Positions 23,989-32,250 of a stretch of DNA of 64,000 bases are shown here, piece by piece; positions within the stretch are counted from its first letter, which is position 1, and every line of letters starts with the position of its first letter. This stretch comes from Streptomyces sp. NRRL S-350 (lineage in GTDB: Bacteria > Actinomycetota > Actinomycetes > Streptomycetales > Streptomycetaceae), in the NCBI RefSeq assembly GCF_000719705.1, contig NZ_JOHO01000013.1:1-64000 (forward strand), read 5' to 3'. The position numbers were made by a program, and so were the translations under genes. The notes under the pieces were generated by a model. The model saw nothing but the letters and a program-made list of their open reading frames with translations, was not told where the DNA came from and did not search any database.

Positions 23989-24027
23989 GCGCTGCGCCCG
24001 GCGGGTTCGGGTCGCCGGGCGCAGCGC
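23989..24027 (-). repeat. ACCCGAACC-loop hairpin, copy 8
   Basis: In the transcript a perfect 15-bp stem (23989-24003 with 24013-24027) closes exactly on ACCCGAACC (24004-24012). This is the longest perfect copy. Confidence 0.85.
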
Positions 24028-24036
24028 GGCGGCCGG

Positions 24037-24462
24037 CTACAAGCTGAGGTCGAGCCGTGCGGTGCCGTCGGCCCGAGACCCCGGGGACTGGACGTCGAAC
24101 TCGAACGGGTCGCTGGTGCACGTCGGGGCGGCCTCACGGGGCCGGTAGAACTCGGCGCCGCGCCTGGCCCACTCGGGGGCGTCCGCCAGGGAGGCGCCTC
24201 CGTGGGCAGGCTGGCTGTAGTAGGTGCTCTGGGCCGCCAGCTTCCCCGGCTGGTCGTTGGCCTTGATGACGATGCCGAAGAGTTCGATGGTGTGCACCGC
24301 CCAGGCGTCGCCGTCCGGCCGGTACTCGAAGCGGATGGTGTCGGCCTTCATCGTTCGGCCACGGTGGGCAGGGCCGGTGATCACCGTCCGCGGCTCGCCC
24401 TCCAGCGGGATCCTCTTGACCCGGCTGGTGTCCCACTGTGCGCTGTCAGGGTTGATCTTCAT
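24037..24462 (-). CDS. Unknown protein, 141 aa
   Basis: The protein is soluble and beta-rich, with a Trp-Ala-Val-His-Thr-Ile-Glu-Leu-Phe-Gly strand (about 55-64) and one Cys. It ends 10 bases before loop-hairpin copy 8 and lies 35 bases after the first gene of the promoter-F unit. No family or motif is recognised. Confidence 0.72.
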   Translation of the reverse strand: MKINPDSAQWDTSRVKRIPLEGEPRTVITGPAHRGRTMKADTIRFEYRPDGDAWAVHTIELFGIVIKANDQPGKLAAQSTYYSQPAHGGASLADAPEWARRGAEFYRPREAAPTCTSDPFEFDVQSPGSRADGTARLDLSL

Positions 24463-24497
24463 TGGGGATTTCCGTTCGGAGAAGGTGCCGAAAGTGG

Positions 24498-24869
24498 TCA
24501 GGACGGCTCGACGGCCCCGGCGATGAGGCCGGCTGCGGCGGCCAGGCGGTTAGCGGTCTCGGCGTAGGTGTGAGCGGTGAGCGGGTCGGGGCAGGTGAGG
24601 GCGCGGCCGAAGGTGCGCGCGACGTTGCCCCAGTTCTGGGCAGCCATCTCCAGCTGGGCGGCGAGGCCGTGGTAGTGGTCGGCGGACTGCCGGGCGGCGA
24701 GCACGGTCACTGGCGCGTCGGCTTCCAGGACCGATGCGTAGCCCTCGGCGCGCAGCTTGGCGGCCTTGGCGAGCAGGTCGCGCTCGCACCAGGCGGCGCC
24801 ACGTGCGGAGCTTCGCCAGACCTCGGTGTCCGGCGCGGGCGGGTCGACGTGAGTCGTTGCTTGCAGCAT
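24498..24869 (-). CDS. Unknown helical protein, 123 aa, first gene of promoter-F unit
   Basis: The protein is almost entirely helical and Ala-rich, with two Cys and a Trp-Gly-Asn-Val-Ala-Arg-Thr segment near residue 80. No membrane segment is present. ATG 24869 lies about 70 bases after the promoter-F start point, with a GGAGA ribosome site. It is not visibly related to the leading genes at promoters C and E. Confidence 0.72.
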   Translation of the reverse strand: MLQATTHVDPPAPDTEVWRSSARGAAWCERDLLAKAAKLRAEGYASVLEADAPVTVLAARQSADHYHGLAAQLEMAAQNWGNVARTFGRALTCPDPLTAHTYAETANRLAAAAGLIAGAVEPS

Positions 24870-24944
24870 CTGTGGGGTCTCCAGGGGTTGGTGGGGCCAT
24901 CAGGAGTGAGTTCGATCGGCACTCGAACGGTGCTCACCCTTTCG

Positions 24945-24973
24945 AAAGTAGAGCCTAGGGGCTAATTCGTCAA
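24945..24973 (-). promoter_or_regulatory. Promoter F with degenerate palindromic operator
   Basis: On the minus strand TTGACG (24973-24968) and TACTTT (24950-24945) are 17 bp apart; the spacer reads TTAGCCCCTAGGCTCTAC (24965-24948), with the CCTAGG core kept. It drives the leftward genes from 24869 to 22023 and shares its intergenic region with the divergent HTH gene at 25043. Confidence 0.8.
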
Positions 24974-25042
24974 GAAACTTACTTGCAATACTCGGGGATG
25001 GGCACTTGCCCGGTGGGCTACCAGCTGGGTACTGTCGGAGCC

Positions 25043-25351
25043 ATGGCCGCCCTGATGACTGACCCGAAGCCGCTGCCCGAGCTGTTCAAGTGCCTCGAGG
25101 AGCTTCTGCACTACCCCGACACCCCCGAAGGCCGCATGAACGCCGCGAAGCGGCTCACGCAGGCCCTTCGCGAGGTTCCCGATCTCCAGGCGTCGCTCAG
25201 CGACTACCGCCAGCGGGTGGTCCAGGAGATCTACCTGCGCGAAGGGATGACGTACACGGACATCAGCAAGGAGCTGGGCGTCGGCGCCGAGCGGGTGTCC
25301 GCCATCGCGCGCGGGCAGCGCTCGCCGGACGGCCGTCGCAAGGCGAGGTAG
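25043..25351 (+). CDS. Small HTH protein, candidate local regulator, 102 aa
   Basis: The C-terminal half (about residues 52-92) reads YRQRVVQEIYLREGMTYTDI followed by SKELGVGAERVSAIARGQR, a clear helix-turn-helix related to sigma-70 region 4 or Xre types. The N-terminal half is an unknown helical domain. A -35 TTGCCC and -10 TACTGT (about 25013-25035) place the transcript start at or next to ATG 25043, so the mRNA may be leaderless. Its divergence from promoter F makes it the best candidate in this window for the factor that reads the CCTAGG operators; this is inference. A strong terminator follows. Confidence 0.8.
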   Translation: MAALMTDPKPLPELFKCLEELLHYPDTPEGRMNAAKRLTQALREVPDLQASLSDYRQRVVQEIYLREGMTYTDISKELGVGAERVSAIARGQRSPDGRRKAR

Positions 25352-25389
25352 GCGCCGGCACTGCGGCCGCGGCCTGGTCCGAACGTTGA

Positions 25390-25422
25390 GATGGCCCGCA
25401 CCCTCCTTGGGTGCGGGCCATC
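25390..25422. terminator. Strong hairpin terminator
   Basis: A perfect 14-bp stem (25390-25403 with 25409-25422) has a 5-nt loop. It ends the HTH gene's transcript; a T tract is absent, as is usual in Streptomyces. Confidence 0.8.
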
Positions 25423-25583
25423 TGGTCGTCTGGCCGCCCTACAGGCCGCCGGGTCGCGGACCGCCTGGGCAGCTCCATCCGCGGGAACACCTCCCACCAC
25501 GGGACCGGCCGGGGATTCTCGGTCCTCTCTCCGACTCGGCCTGGTGACCGGCTCCACAGCCCCGCCCCGAGGCGCGGCCAGCC

Positions 25584-25600
25584 TGTTTCCCCGGGAAACA
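25584..25600. repeat. parS-like palindrome, copy 4
   Basis: TGTTTCCCCGGGAAACA is a perfect consensus match in non-coding DNA. Confidence 0.65.
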
Positions 25601-25725
25601 CGCCGGGGGCTCCGTACGCGAGCGAGAACAGCAGCACTTCGTCATCAGTTCGGGAGTTACCAAGACCGACTGACCCGAGCTGTGTTCACGCGAGAACGGA
25701 CAGCACTGGGGAGCGTTGACCTCGG

Positions 25726-26394
25726 TCAGTCCAAGTCGGCTGAGACCAGGGTGACCGCGAGCGCGATGTGCGGAACGGCGCTTAGGCAGAGCTCGGCCGC
25801 CGTGCTCGGGTCGGATGCGGCCCGTGCCTCCTGCAGCGCCAGCAGCCCGGCCGTCACGGTGGCGGCCGCCGCCTCGTCGAGAACCTCGTCGGCGGTGAAC
25901 TCACCACCGGCCACCAGCTCGCGCACCAGGGCGACGGCCTGCGCCGGATCGTCTCGCCACCGGGCGGCGAACTCGTCGCCCGCACTCGCCAGGTCCAACG
26001 CGGCACTCTGCTCCACTGTCGGTAGCGGTACGCCGTGTTCAGCGGGCGGCCCGGCCTGCGTCTGGTCGAGGAGCGCCTCGGCCTGCGCCACGGCGCACCG
26101 CGCCGCGTAGGTCCGTCGGGCCTCGTTCCGCTCCCGGGCGACGGCGGACGGCCACCGGGCGTCGTCCTCGGCGCGGGCCAGGTCCAGCAGGGGGGCGGCG
26201 GTAAGGCTGACCTGATGGCACGGCAGAAGGTTCACCTCCACGGCCTCCTGGTCGACAGGGGCGGCGGCGATGGGTTGGTACACCGCGTCGGCTGCCTCGG
26301 CGCAGGCTCCGATCAGCGTGGTCAGGGCGGCGATCAGGCGTGCGTGGCGGCGACGGCGTGCGGGCAGGCCCAAGCGATCCGATGTAGAGGTCAC
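25726..26394 (-). CDS. Unknown helical protein, 222 aa
   Basis: The protein is Ala-rich and helical with a basic N-terminus (PARRRRHARL). No motif, signal or membrane segment is recognised. The start is uncertain: GTG 26394 is given, but in-frame ATGs at 26466 and 26481 would extend it into the region upstream of the divergent gene at 26483. It may therefore overlap that gene's promoter. Confidence 0.65.
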   Translation of the reverse strand: MTSTSDRLGLPARRRRHARLIAALTTLIGACAEAADAVYQPIAAAPVDQEAVEVNLLPCHQVSLTAAPLLDLARAEDDARWPSAVARERNEARRTYAARCAVAQAEALLDQTQAGPPAEHGVPLPTVEQSAALDLASAGDEFAARWRDDPAQAVALVRELVAGGEFTADEVLDEAAAATVTAGLLALQEARAASDPSTAAELCLSAVPHIALAVTLVSADLD

Positions 26395-26482
26395 CCCCGC
26401 ACTGTCGCGCAGCGGTTCCCAGTGCTGTCCCGTTCTCGTGAACTCGCCCCGGGCTACAGAGGTTGGCATAGCCTGGCCTGCC

Positions 26483-26920
26483 ATGGACATCGAGCTGACT
26501 GACGATGAGCACCTGCGAGCCCTAGCCGCCCTGGAGGCCGTCGTCGGAAACGACACCGATGCCCTCAAGGTTCTGGCAGGCGGCGCTGGCGAGCGCCCGC
26601 TGCCGGCGCTGTTGGCCGCCTACGGGCAGCACACACTCCACCACATCCTGATCGCCGCCTTCGGCATCGACGCCACCATGGACTATGACGAAACGGGCCG
26701 ACTGGTCGCGGAGATCAACAGTGACCCGATGGCTCGTATGGTCTTTGTCCTGACCGATGCCCTGCACAACCAGGCCGCTGCCGCAGGCCACGACCCAGTG
26801 ACCGCGAAGCTGGTCGCCCGATCCATCCTGCTGGCGATCCACGCGTTCACCGACGCCGACGACCAGGACGCCCTGGCCGTGTTGCGCGCATTGCGCAACC
26901 AGGTCCTCCGGCGCGACTGA
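26483..26920 (+). CDS. Unknown helical protein, 145 aa
   Basis: The protein is acidic and all-helical, with His-His in HTLHHILIAAFGIDATM and an Asn-Gln-Ala-Ala-Ala segment. ATG 26483 has no Shine-Dalgarno but a TAGCCT-like -10 about eight bases upstream, so translation may be leaderless. The gene diverges from the one at 25726 and converges with the one ending at 26945. Family unknown. Confidence 0.72.
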   Translation: MDIELTDDEHLRALAALEAVVGNDTDALKVLAGGAGERPLPALLAAYGQHTLHHILIAAFGIDATMDYDETGRLVAEINSDPMARMVFVLTDALHNQAAAAGHDPVTAKLVARSILLAIHAFTDADDQDALAVLRALRNQVLRRD

Positions 26921-26944
26921 ACGACGCAGCCTACGTGGAGCAGG

Positions 26945-27301
26945 TCACGACCTGAACAGGCCCCGAGCACCGATCCGGCGGGGCCTGGCACGCCAGCGGG
27001 TGATCAGGGCGAACCCAACCAGGCCTAGCGTCCCCGCGACCTCAGTGGTGGCGTGACCGGCGATACCAGTCACCTGAACCGTCAGCCCAACGACCGCCGT
27101 GATCACGGCAGCACGCACGCGCAGTGGATGCAGGCGGCGCCGGACCCCGGCGCGCAGCGCGTTGACCTCAGCGGCATACCCTTCCGCGTCCGCGAGGGCC
27201 ACGGCGCGGGCACGGGATCCGGCGGGGAAGAGAGCGGCTTCCTCAGCGCACCGGCGCATCTGGTCCCGGAGGTCTTCGATCTCTCGGTCGCGGCCGGCCA
27301 T
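26945..27301 (-). CDS. Small membrane protein with coiled-coil head, 118 aa
   Basis: Residues about 1-45 form a charged helix, then two hydrophobic segments (about 63-82 and 86-102) are followed by an Arg-rich C-terminal tail. The topology suggests a hairpin in the membrane with cytoplasmic ends. AAGGGGAGAG precedes ATG 27301. I recognise no family. Nearby conjugation genes make a mobile-element membrane role possible. Confidence 0.75.
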   Translation of the reverse strand: MAGRDREIEDLRDQMRRCAEEAALFPAGSRARAVALADAEGYAAEVNALRAGVRRRLHPLRVRAAVITAVVGLTVQVTGIAGHATTEVAGTLGLVGFALITRWRARPRRIGARGLFRS

Positions 27302-27402
27302 CGCTCTCCCCTTGGTGACAGCTACCCGCCGTCAGCACAACGCTGCTGACGGCCCGACAGGTCATCGTAGGCGCCGCCTCTTGCGGCCCGCAGTGGAAGT
27401 GG

Positions 27403-27759
27403 TCAGGCCGTGCCCGTTTCAGAGTGGCCGAGGATCGGCTTCATGTCGACCAGGAACTCGCCGTCGACCTGGCCGAAGTACGCCACGAACGGGAAGGGGT
27501 CGGCGACGTGCCACCGGTCGGCAAGGTCGTTGTGCACCGCCTCGGCCCAGCCGAGCAGCTGCGCCGGCAGCCGGTACTGGCCGTTGGGGATGACGATGAC
27601 GGCCAGGCGGCGTTCCGGCTCGTACACGATGTCCTCCACCTGGACACGCCACCAGGCGGTGTGCGGCGCGTGCTCGGACGATATCTCGGGGACGCTGAAG
27701 GTCTTGAGCCGCATGGCGTCGGTCAAGAAGCGCTGGTAGTCGGCGCCCGCGCGCAGCAC
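27403..27759 (-). CDS. Unknown protein, 118 aa
   Basis: A soluble alpha/beta protein: HTAWWRVQVEDIVYEPERR and IVIPNGQYRLPAQLLGWAEA are well-ordered segments that look like a real fold, but I cannot name it. GTG 27759 is preferred over TTG 27765 because GGGGAGA then has proper spacing. It lies downstream of the IHF-like gene, beyond a hairpin. Confidence 0.7.
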   Translation of the reverse strand: MLRAGADYQRFLTDAMRLKTFSVPEISSEHAPHTAWWRVQVEDIVYEPERRLAVIVIPNGQYRLPAQLLGWAEAVHNDLADRWHVADPFPFVAYFGQVDGEFLVDMKPILGHSETGTA

Positions 27760-27796
27760 TCTCAAGGTCTCCCCAGGGTGTTTCTGATAGACGGAG

Positions 27797-27820
27797 GGCC
27801 CCCGGCGAGTGCCGGGGACC
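27797..27820. terminator. Hairpin terminator after the IHF-like gene
   Basis: A 10-bp stem with one mismatch and a 4-nt loop lies 21 bases beyond the stop of the leftward IHF-like gene. Confidence 0.6.
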
Positions 27821-27840
27821 CGTGGTCTTGTCCGTCAGCT

Positions 27841-28149
27841 TTAAGCGGCGAAGCGCTCCAAGAGCACTTCGCGCTGGCGAGGGCCGAGGCCCTGGACGCG
27901 GCGGGTCTCGGAGATGCCGAGCTCGCCCAGCAGGCGGTCGGCGCTGACTGCTCCGACCCCGGGCAGAGCCGTCAGGAGACGACGGACCTTGGTCTTGGCG
28001 ATGACGTCGTCCTGGCGCGCCAGGACCTCCGGCAGGGAGAGCGTCCCGGCCTTGAGCGCGGTCAGGATGTCGGCGCGCTCCTTGCGCGCTGCCATCGCCT
28101 TCTTCAGAGCCTCGGCGCGGACCTCAGGGGTCAGTGGAGGCAGAGCCAT
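27841..28149 (-). CDS. Actinobacterial integration host factor (sIHF/mIHF family), 102 aa
   Basis: The protein starts MALPPLTPEVRAEALKKA, has a long basic helix, then the helix-two-turns-helix DNA-binding segment LLTALPGVGAVSADRLLGEL and the family signature ISETRRVQGLGPRQREVL. Length matches chromosomal sIHF (about 105 aa). The family binds DNA without strong sequence preference, compacts it and stimulates site-specific recombination. Streptomyces genomes have an essential chromosomal copy, so this one is probably a mobile-element paralogue. Its place next to the conjugation genes suggests a role in transfer, replication or silencing. ATG 28149 is set by family alignment. Confidence 0.92.
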   Translation of the reverse strand: MALPPLTPEVRAEALKKAMAARKERADILTALKAGTLSLPEVLARQDDVIAKTKVRRLLTALPGVGAVSADRLLGELGISETRRVQGLGPRQREVLLERFAA

Positions 28150-28334
28150 GCGAATCCCTTCGTCGTGCGTGAGGTGATCATCATCGCCCACCGCGTTGGT
28201 GATCCACCAGCAGGTTTGGCTGCCCGGCCGCTGCGCTCACCGAGTGGAGCGGTGGTCCGAATCGCTTCCTCTGGCTGCCCGACAGAGTGGTCTCCTGAGC
28301 CCGCACAGCGTCCGGCTCGCAGAGGTCCGGGCCC

Positions 28335-28359
28335 GGGCCCCGGGGCGTTCCCGGGGCCC
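28335..28359. terminator. Hairpin terminator after the translocase gene
   Basis: A perfect 10-bp stem (28335-28344 with 28350-28359) has a 5-nt loop. It lies 48 bases beyond the stop of the leftward translocase gene. Confidence 0.7.
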
Positions 28360-28406
28360 TTTGCGCTCGGATTAGGCAGATGTCGGCAGTGGGTTCTCCC
28401 ATCCAC

Positions 28407-30605
28407 TCAGGCCATCGCGAACTCCGGGCTCCGCGCGACGCCCTGCCACTGCCCGGTACCGTGCTTGACCACCAGTTTGTCGTCGGCGAGCCGCGTCAAC
28501 GCCGAGCTGACCGTCTTCGCGTTGGTCAGGCCGGTCATGTCCATCAGTTCGGCATTCGTCCAGACCCGGTCCACGTCGGTGCGCAGGGCCGCAAGCAGGT
28601 CGGCGCGGGCCGAAGACCGCAGGCCGGCCTTCGGCGTGATCAGCGCTGCCTCAGCTCGCGCGGCTTCCTCCCCGCCAGCTGGAATCCCGGCCACCGTCGA
28701 CGCGGGCACGGCAACCGGCGGGGCGACAGGCGAGACGGCAGATGCCTTGGTGAGCTGAACGTTCACCGGCACCCGGACACGGCCCAGGCGTCGGTCGGCG
28801 CGCCGCTCGCGCCACGTAGCGAACATCTCGCCGAGCGCGAGTTCATCCTCGGCCTGGATCTCCGTCAGGTGCCCCGTCGAGGCCCAGTGGTACGGATCCT
28901 CGACCTGGAAGGTCCTGAACGCACCGCGGCGGGCACCGGGAACGTGCGCGAACCCCAGGCCGGCCGTTGACGATCCGTCTGGCCATTCCTTCTGGAGCAA
29001 GTGCGGTTGCACCGGCAGCGTGCCGTTGAAGGCGGCCTGCCCGGAGGACGGCCCGCCGGTACGGAAGACGATCACGTTCCCGGAGGCGACCATCTCCCGA
29101 AGAAGTGTGCTGTGGCCCATGGTGTCCAGGGTCGGCACCGGGGTGACCACCCGCAGACGGCCGCCGCACTTGCGGCTCATCGCGCCGAACTCCTCGGTGG
29201 CCCGGACCATCTCACTGTTGATCTTCAGTACCTTGTGGGCCTCCTCGATCGTCGTGCTGAAGATCGGCAGGCCGAGGGCGACCGGGTCGAACGCGGAGAC
29301 ACCGCGCCGGATGCGGCCGTGCTGGTCGACCCACTCCAACGTCGCCAGCCGCCGGGAGCGGTCGTACATCAGAGCCACGGCGGCCTGCATCATGCCCAGG
29401 ATCTCGTCCGGGTCATCGGCGTACCAGTGCGTTTCGTCCTGCCAGTCGGGCAGGCTCTGGCCGCCCTGCGGGTCGCCAACGAAGGACAGCATGTGCTGGG
29501 AGTGTCGCTCGTAGGCCAGCAGCATGCTCACCAGGGAGCTCTTGCCGGAGTCGGTGGTGCCGGAGATCAGGTCGTGCACGGGGCCGCTGCCTGGACGCCA
29601 CATTCGGTACCGGGTCGGCAGCAGATCCTGGTAGAGGCCGATGGGTGCGATGCCGGTGGCCGGGTCGAGCAGACTGGGGCCGTCCCAGGGCTGGGAGGTG
29701 GCCAGCGGGTCGCGCTCGAAGATCGACAGCTGGGCGCGGCGCGAGGAGCCGGAACTGGTGGAGTCGATCGACACCGACACCTCCGGCACGTCGTAGGCGG
29801 AGGCGATCCGGTCGGCCGCGGCGTGCGCGGTGGCCAGCGAAGCCCGGCCGCGCGGCAGCAGGATGATTCCACTCCAGCCGTTCGCGGTGACCGTGACCTC
29901 GACCAGTTCCGCACCGGGCAGCGGCCCGCCGGGGCTCGACACGAACTCCTCCCACACCTGGTGCTGGTCGCCGCCCGTGACGGGGTTGCCGTCCTGGTCG
30001 ATGACCACCGGCGGCGCCTTCACCGGTTCGGCCTGCAGCACCTCCACCCCGTCGTCCTCCTCGCCCTGCGGGGTCAGCGCCCGGCGGCGGCCCTCGAGCC
30101 ACCCGAAGGTGCCCACCGTGATGGTCGCCCCGAAGGCGAACAGGGCGGGCAGCGGCCGCTCGGTAGGACCCTCGGTGAGCGCCGCGCCGAGCCACGTCCA
30201 CGTGCCGGCCCACAGCACCACGGCGCCACCCAAGAGCTTGGGCGGCGGGGTGGCGGTACGCACCCACCAGCCGCCGCCCAAGGCGCTTGCCGCAGCACCA
30301 GCCACCGCCAGTCCCGGAGAGACGTGCTCACCGTGGCCGAGGGCGGCCGCGCCCCACACGGCGCCGGAGACATACACCGGCAGGGTGGCCCGCCACTGCC
30401 GTACTGACCACCGGCCGGCTGTCCAGGTGCCGACCACCAGTCCAGCGGCGGCCTTCATCGGCAGCGGCAGCGCCCGCCAGCCGCTGTGCTCGGCAGCGCC
30501 AAGGGGCTGGCGGCGCGCCGCTGGCACCTGGTCCGGGGCGCGGAAGGCTGCCAGGGTGTCGTTGATGCTGGCGCGCTGACGATCCGTCTCCTCGTTCTGG
30601 AACAT
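28407..30605 (-). CDS. TraB/FtsK-type conjugative DNA translocase, 732 aa
   Basis: Hydrophobic segments lie at about residues 50-67, 75-95, 98-113, 125-143 and 153-168, then comes a cytoplasmic ATPase with Walker A GTTDSGKSS (349-357), a sensor-like SFVGDPQGGQSLPDW and an acidic Walker B-like segment (IFSTTIEEAHKVL). The C-terminus (about 665-715, DLLAALRTDVDRVWTNAELM and following) is a winged helix, placed like FtsK-gamma or the TraB DNA-reading domain. In Streptomyces such proteins alone move double-stranded plasmid DNA between hyphae by binding short repeats. AAGGAG precedes ATG 30605. It is the last gene of the conjugation operon. Confidence 0.92.
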   Translation of the reverse strand: MFQNEETDRQRASINDTLAAFRAPDQVPAARRQPLGAAEHSGWRALPLPMKAAAGLVVGTWTAGRWSVRQWRATLPVYVSGAVWGAAALGHGEHVSPGLAVAGAAASALGGGWWVRTATPPPKLLGGAVVLWAGTWTWLGAALTEGPTERPLPALFAFGATITVGTFGWLEGRRRALTPQGEEDDGVEVLQAEPVKAPPVVIDQDGNPVTGGDQHQVWEEFVSSPGGPLPGAELVEVTVTANGWSGIILLPRGRASLATAHAAADRIASAYDVPEVSVSIDSTSSGSSRRAQLSIFERDPLATSQPWDGPSLLDPATGIAPIGLYQDLLPTRYRMWRPGSGPVHDLISGTTDSGKSSLVSMLLAYERHSQHMLSFVGDPQGGQSLPDWQDETHWYADDPDEILGMMQAAVALMYDRSRRLATLEWVDQHGRIRRGVSAFDPVALGLPIFSTTIEEAHKVLKINSEMVRATEEFGAMSRKCGGRLRVVTPVPTLDTMGHSTLLREMVASGNVIVFRTGGPSSGQAAFNGTLPVQPHLLQKEWPDGSSTAGLGFAHVPGARRGAFRTFQVEDPYHWASTGHLTEIQAEDELALGEMFATWRERRADRRLGRVRVPVNVQLTKASAVSPVAPPVAVPASTVAGIPAGGEEAARAEAALITPKAGLRSSARADLLAALRTDVDRVWTNAELMDMTGLTNAKTVSSALTRLADDKLVVKHGTGQWQGVARSPEFAMA

Positions 30606-30621
30606 CTCCTTCTCCTTCCCG

Positions 30622-31644
30622 TCAGCCTTCGAGGAACTGCTGGGACGGGATCGCGCCCTTCGCGGCCTGGGCACGGTGCTGGTGCACGTACTCGTGCCAG
30701 CGTGCGGTCACTCCGCGGAGCGCGATAGCGGCGTTACCGGCGCGCAGAGCCGCTGCGCTGGCGAGTGCCTGGTTGGCGGCGGCTTCGCTGCGGGCGGCCT
30801 CGGCGATCGCCTGGAGCTCGGCGATCGTCGCAGCGTCGAGGTTGTGCCGGACGGCGCTGTCAGCCAGCTGGTCGAAGTACGTGGCGGTGACGGCGGACCT
30901 GGCGGCGTCGTTCTGGGCGATCTCCAGGTCGTCCAGAGCAGAGCTGGCGATCAGGGTCAGGGTGGTGCGAAGCGAGTCGTAGCCGACGAGCTCGGCGGAC
31001 ATGGCGGGGGTGCTCACGATGACTCCGGAGTGGGTGATGACGGTGACGGGCAGCAGGCCCGGCGTACCGCCGGACGCGGAAGGCGGCGCGGCCACGGTGG
31101 TGTCGTTCTTGGTGCCGGGCCAGTCACCGGGCGCGGGGTAGGGGTAGCTCGACGGCTCCAGCCCGGCCGGCGCCGACGGCGCGGACCGCTTCGGCTTCGG
31201 CTTCGGCTTCGGGGCACTGGACGGGGCGGTTGGAGCAGTCCCTGTGCCCGGCTTCGACGTCGGCCTGGCGAGGCCGGGCGGTTGCTCCGGGTCGGGGTCA
31301 GCGTGCCGGTCCTCCCCGTACCAGTCCGCGACCAAGTCGTTGACCCGCTCCCTGGCTTCCGGGAACTCGATCTTCCAGGCGCGCGCGTAGGCGGTAGCTC
31401 GCTGCGTCCACCAGTGGACGCGTTCGGCGTTGCGCTCTCCGGCCTCTTCGAGCCACTCGACCAGGTCTTCGCCAGTCTCGCTCACCCACCAGCGCACCTT
31501 GTTCCGGGTACCGCTGACGACTCGTCCGGTCTTGGCGGCCAGCTCCTGCTTCTTCGCGGCTGCAGTCTGCCGACCGTAGGCGAGGGTGCGGGGCCCGTAG
31601 GCGCGGGCGGTGGCTAATGCCGATCCGATGAGGATCTCGATCAT
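30622..31644 (-). CDS. Conjugation-operon protein with Pro/Lys linker, 340 aa
   Basis: The N-terminal 120 residues are charged helices (LAAKTGRVVSGTRNKVRWWV and following), then a Pro/Lys/Ser-rich linker (about 140-190) contains PKPKPKPK coded by a hexamer repeat at 31187-31211. The C-terminal 130 residues are long Ala-rich helices. There is no clear membrane segment beyond a weak N-terminal one. It lies 16 bases before the translocase gene, with good ribosome sites for both, and is probably a transfer accessory or spread protein. Start ATG 31644. Confidence 0.8.
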   Translation of the reverse strand: MIEILIGSALATARAYGPRTLAYGRQTAAAKKQELAAKTGRVVSGTRNKVRWWVSETGEDLVEWLEEAGERNAERVHWWTQRATAYARAWKIEFPEARERVNDLVADWYGEDRHADPDPEQPPGLARPTSKPGTGTAPTAPSSAPKPKPKPKRSAPSAPAGLEPSSYPYPAPGDWPGTKNDTTVAAPPSASGGTPGLLPVTVITHSGVIVSTPAMSAELVGYDSLRTTLTLIASSALDDLEIAQNDAARSAVTATYFDQLADSAVRHNLDAATIAELQAIAEAARSEAAANQALASAAALRAGNAAIALRGVTARWHEYVHQHRAQAAKGAIPSQQFLEG

Positions 31645-31660
31645 CTGGTGGTCCCCCTTG

Positions 31661-32107
31661 TCAGCGAGCGAACCAGGAGCCGACCCATTGGCCGAGGGAG
31701 GCGGCCAGCATGGACAGCACCGACACCGACCAGGCACCGAAGCTGCCTGGGATCAGCGAGGCCGCAAACGGGACCAGACTTGCCATGGTGAGCGTGTTCT
31801 TGTCGATCTTGTTGTTGATCAGGTCGAGGAGCAGACCGACAACGCAGAAGGCGGCGGCGAGAGCAGAGATGGAGAACCCGATCCATCCGGCCTGGGTCGA
31901 CCAGTGGTCCACGGTGTTGGCGATGGCGCGCAGCGGAACGCTGAGTAGCCCGGTGAGGCCCATCCCGCAGACGAGAGTGAGAGCGGCGATGAGGCGCGGT
32001 ATCTGCCTGCGGATGATGGTCGGGCCGACGCTGACGCCCTTGGTCAGCAGCAGCCAGGCCAGCACTCCGGCGACGCAGCCCGTGAGTCCGCTCACTGCGT
32101 AGTGCAT
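31661..32107 (-). CDS. Conjugation-operon membrane protein, 148 aa
   Basis: Four hydrophobic segments (about residues 5-22, 38-60, 70-95 and 115-135) indicate a polytopic membrane protein. Size and position, just upstream of a Pro-rich protein and the translocase, match small Spd proteins of Streptomyces plasmids that help spread within the mycelium. That role is inferred from context. AAAGAGA precedes ATG 32107. The gene is 16 bases from the next start. Confidence 0.8.
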   Translation of the reverse strand: MHYAVSGLTGCVAGVLAWLLLTKGVSVGPTIIRRQIPRLIAALTLVCGMGLTGLLSVPLRAIANTVDHWSTQAGWIGFSISALAAAFCVVGLLLDLINNKIDKNTLTMASLVPFAASLIPGSFGAWSVSVLSMLAASLGQWVGSWFAR

Positions 32108-32216
32108 CACAATCTCTTTTCGATTATTGACAGTTGATGGTTCTGCAGGTAAATCGCGCGCGCGCCTGCGCCTGCGCGCGCGCAAGGTGTTTCACCGCAG
32201 TCCGTCCGCACCCCCG

Positions 32217-32250
32217 GTGCGGACTGTGCGGACTGCGGACCGTGCGGACT
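32217..32250. repeat. Tandem GTGCGGACT array
   Basis: Four units of 8-9 bases follow one another: GTGCGGACT at 32217-32225, 32226-32234 and 32242-32250, with TGCGGACC at 32234-32241. The array sits between two conjugation genes and shares its core with the CGTGCGG words in the neighbouring SpdB-like gene. It resembles the short direct repeats recognised by TraB proteins. Confidence 0.75.

Larger units (their letters stand above)
25352..25725. other. Gene-poor interval with terminator and parS-like site
   Basis: These 374 bases hold a terminator at 25390-25422 and parS-like copy 4 at 25584-25600. No credible gene is seen. Confidence 0.6.

Noticed and set aside
29001..30407. A 468-codon rightward frame opposite the translocase gene
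   Set aside because: It is the complement of a clear Walker-type ATPase gene; long antisense frames are expected at this GC content.
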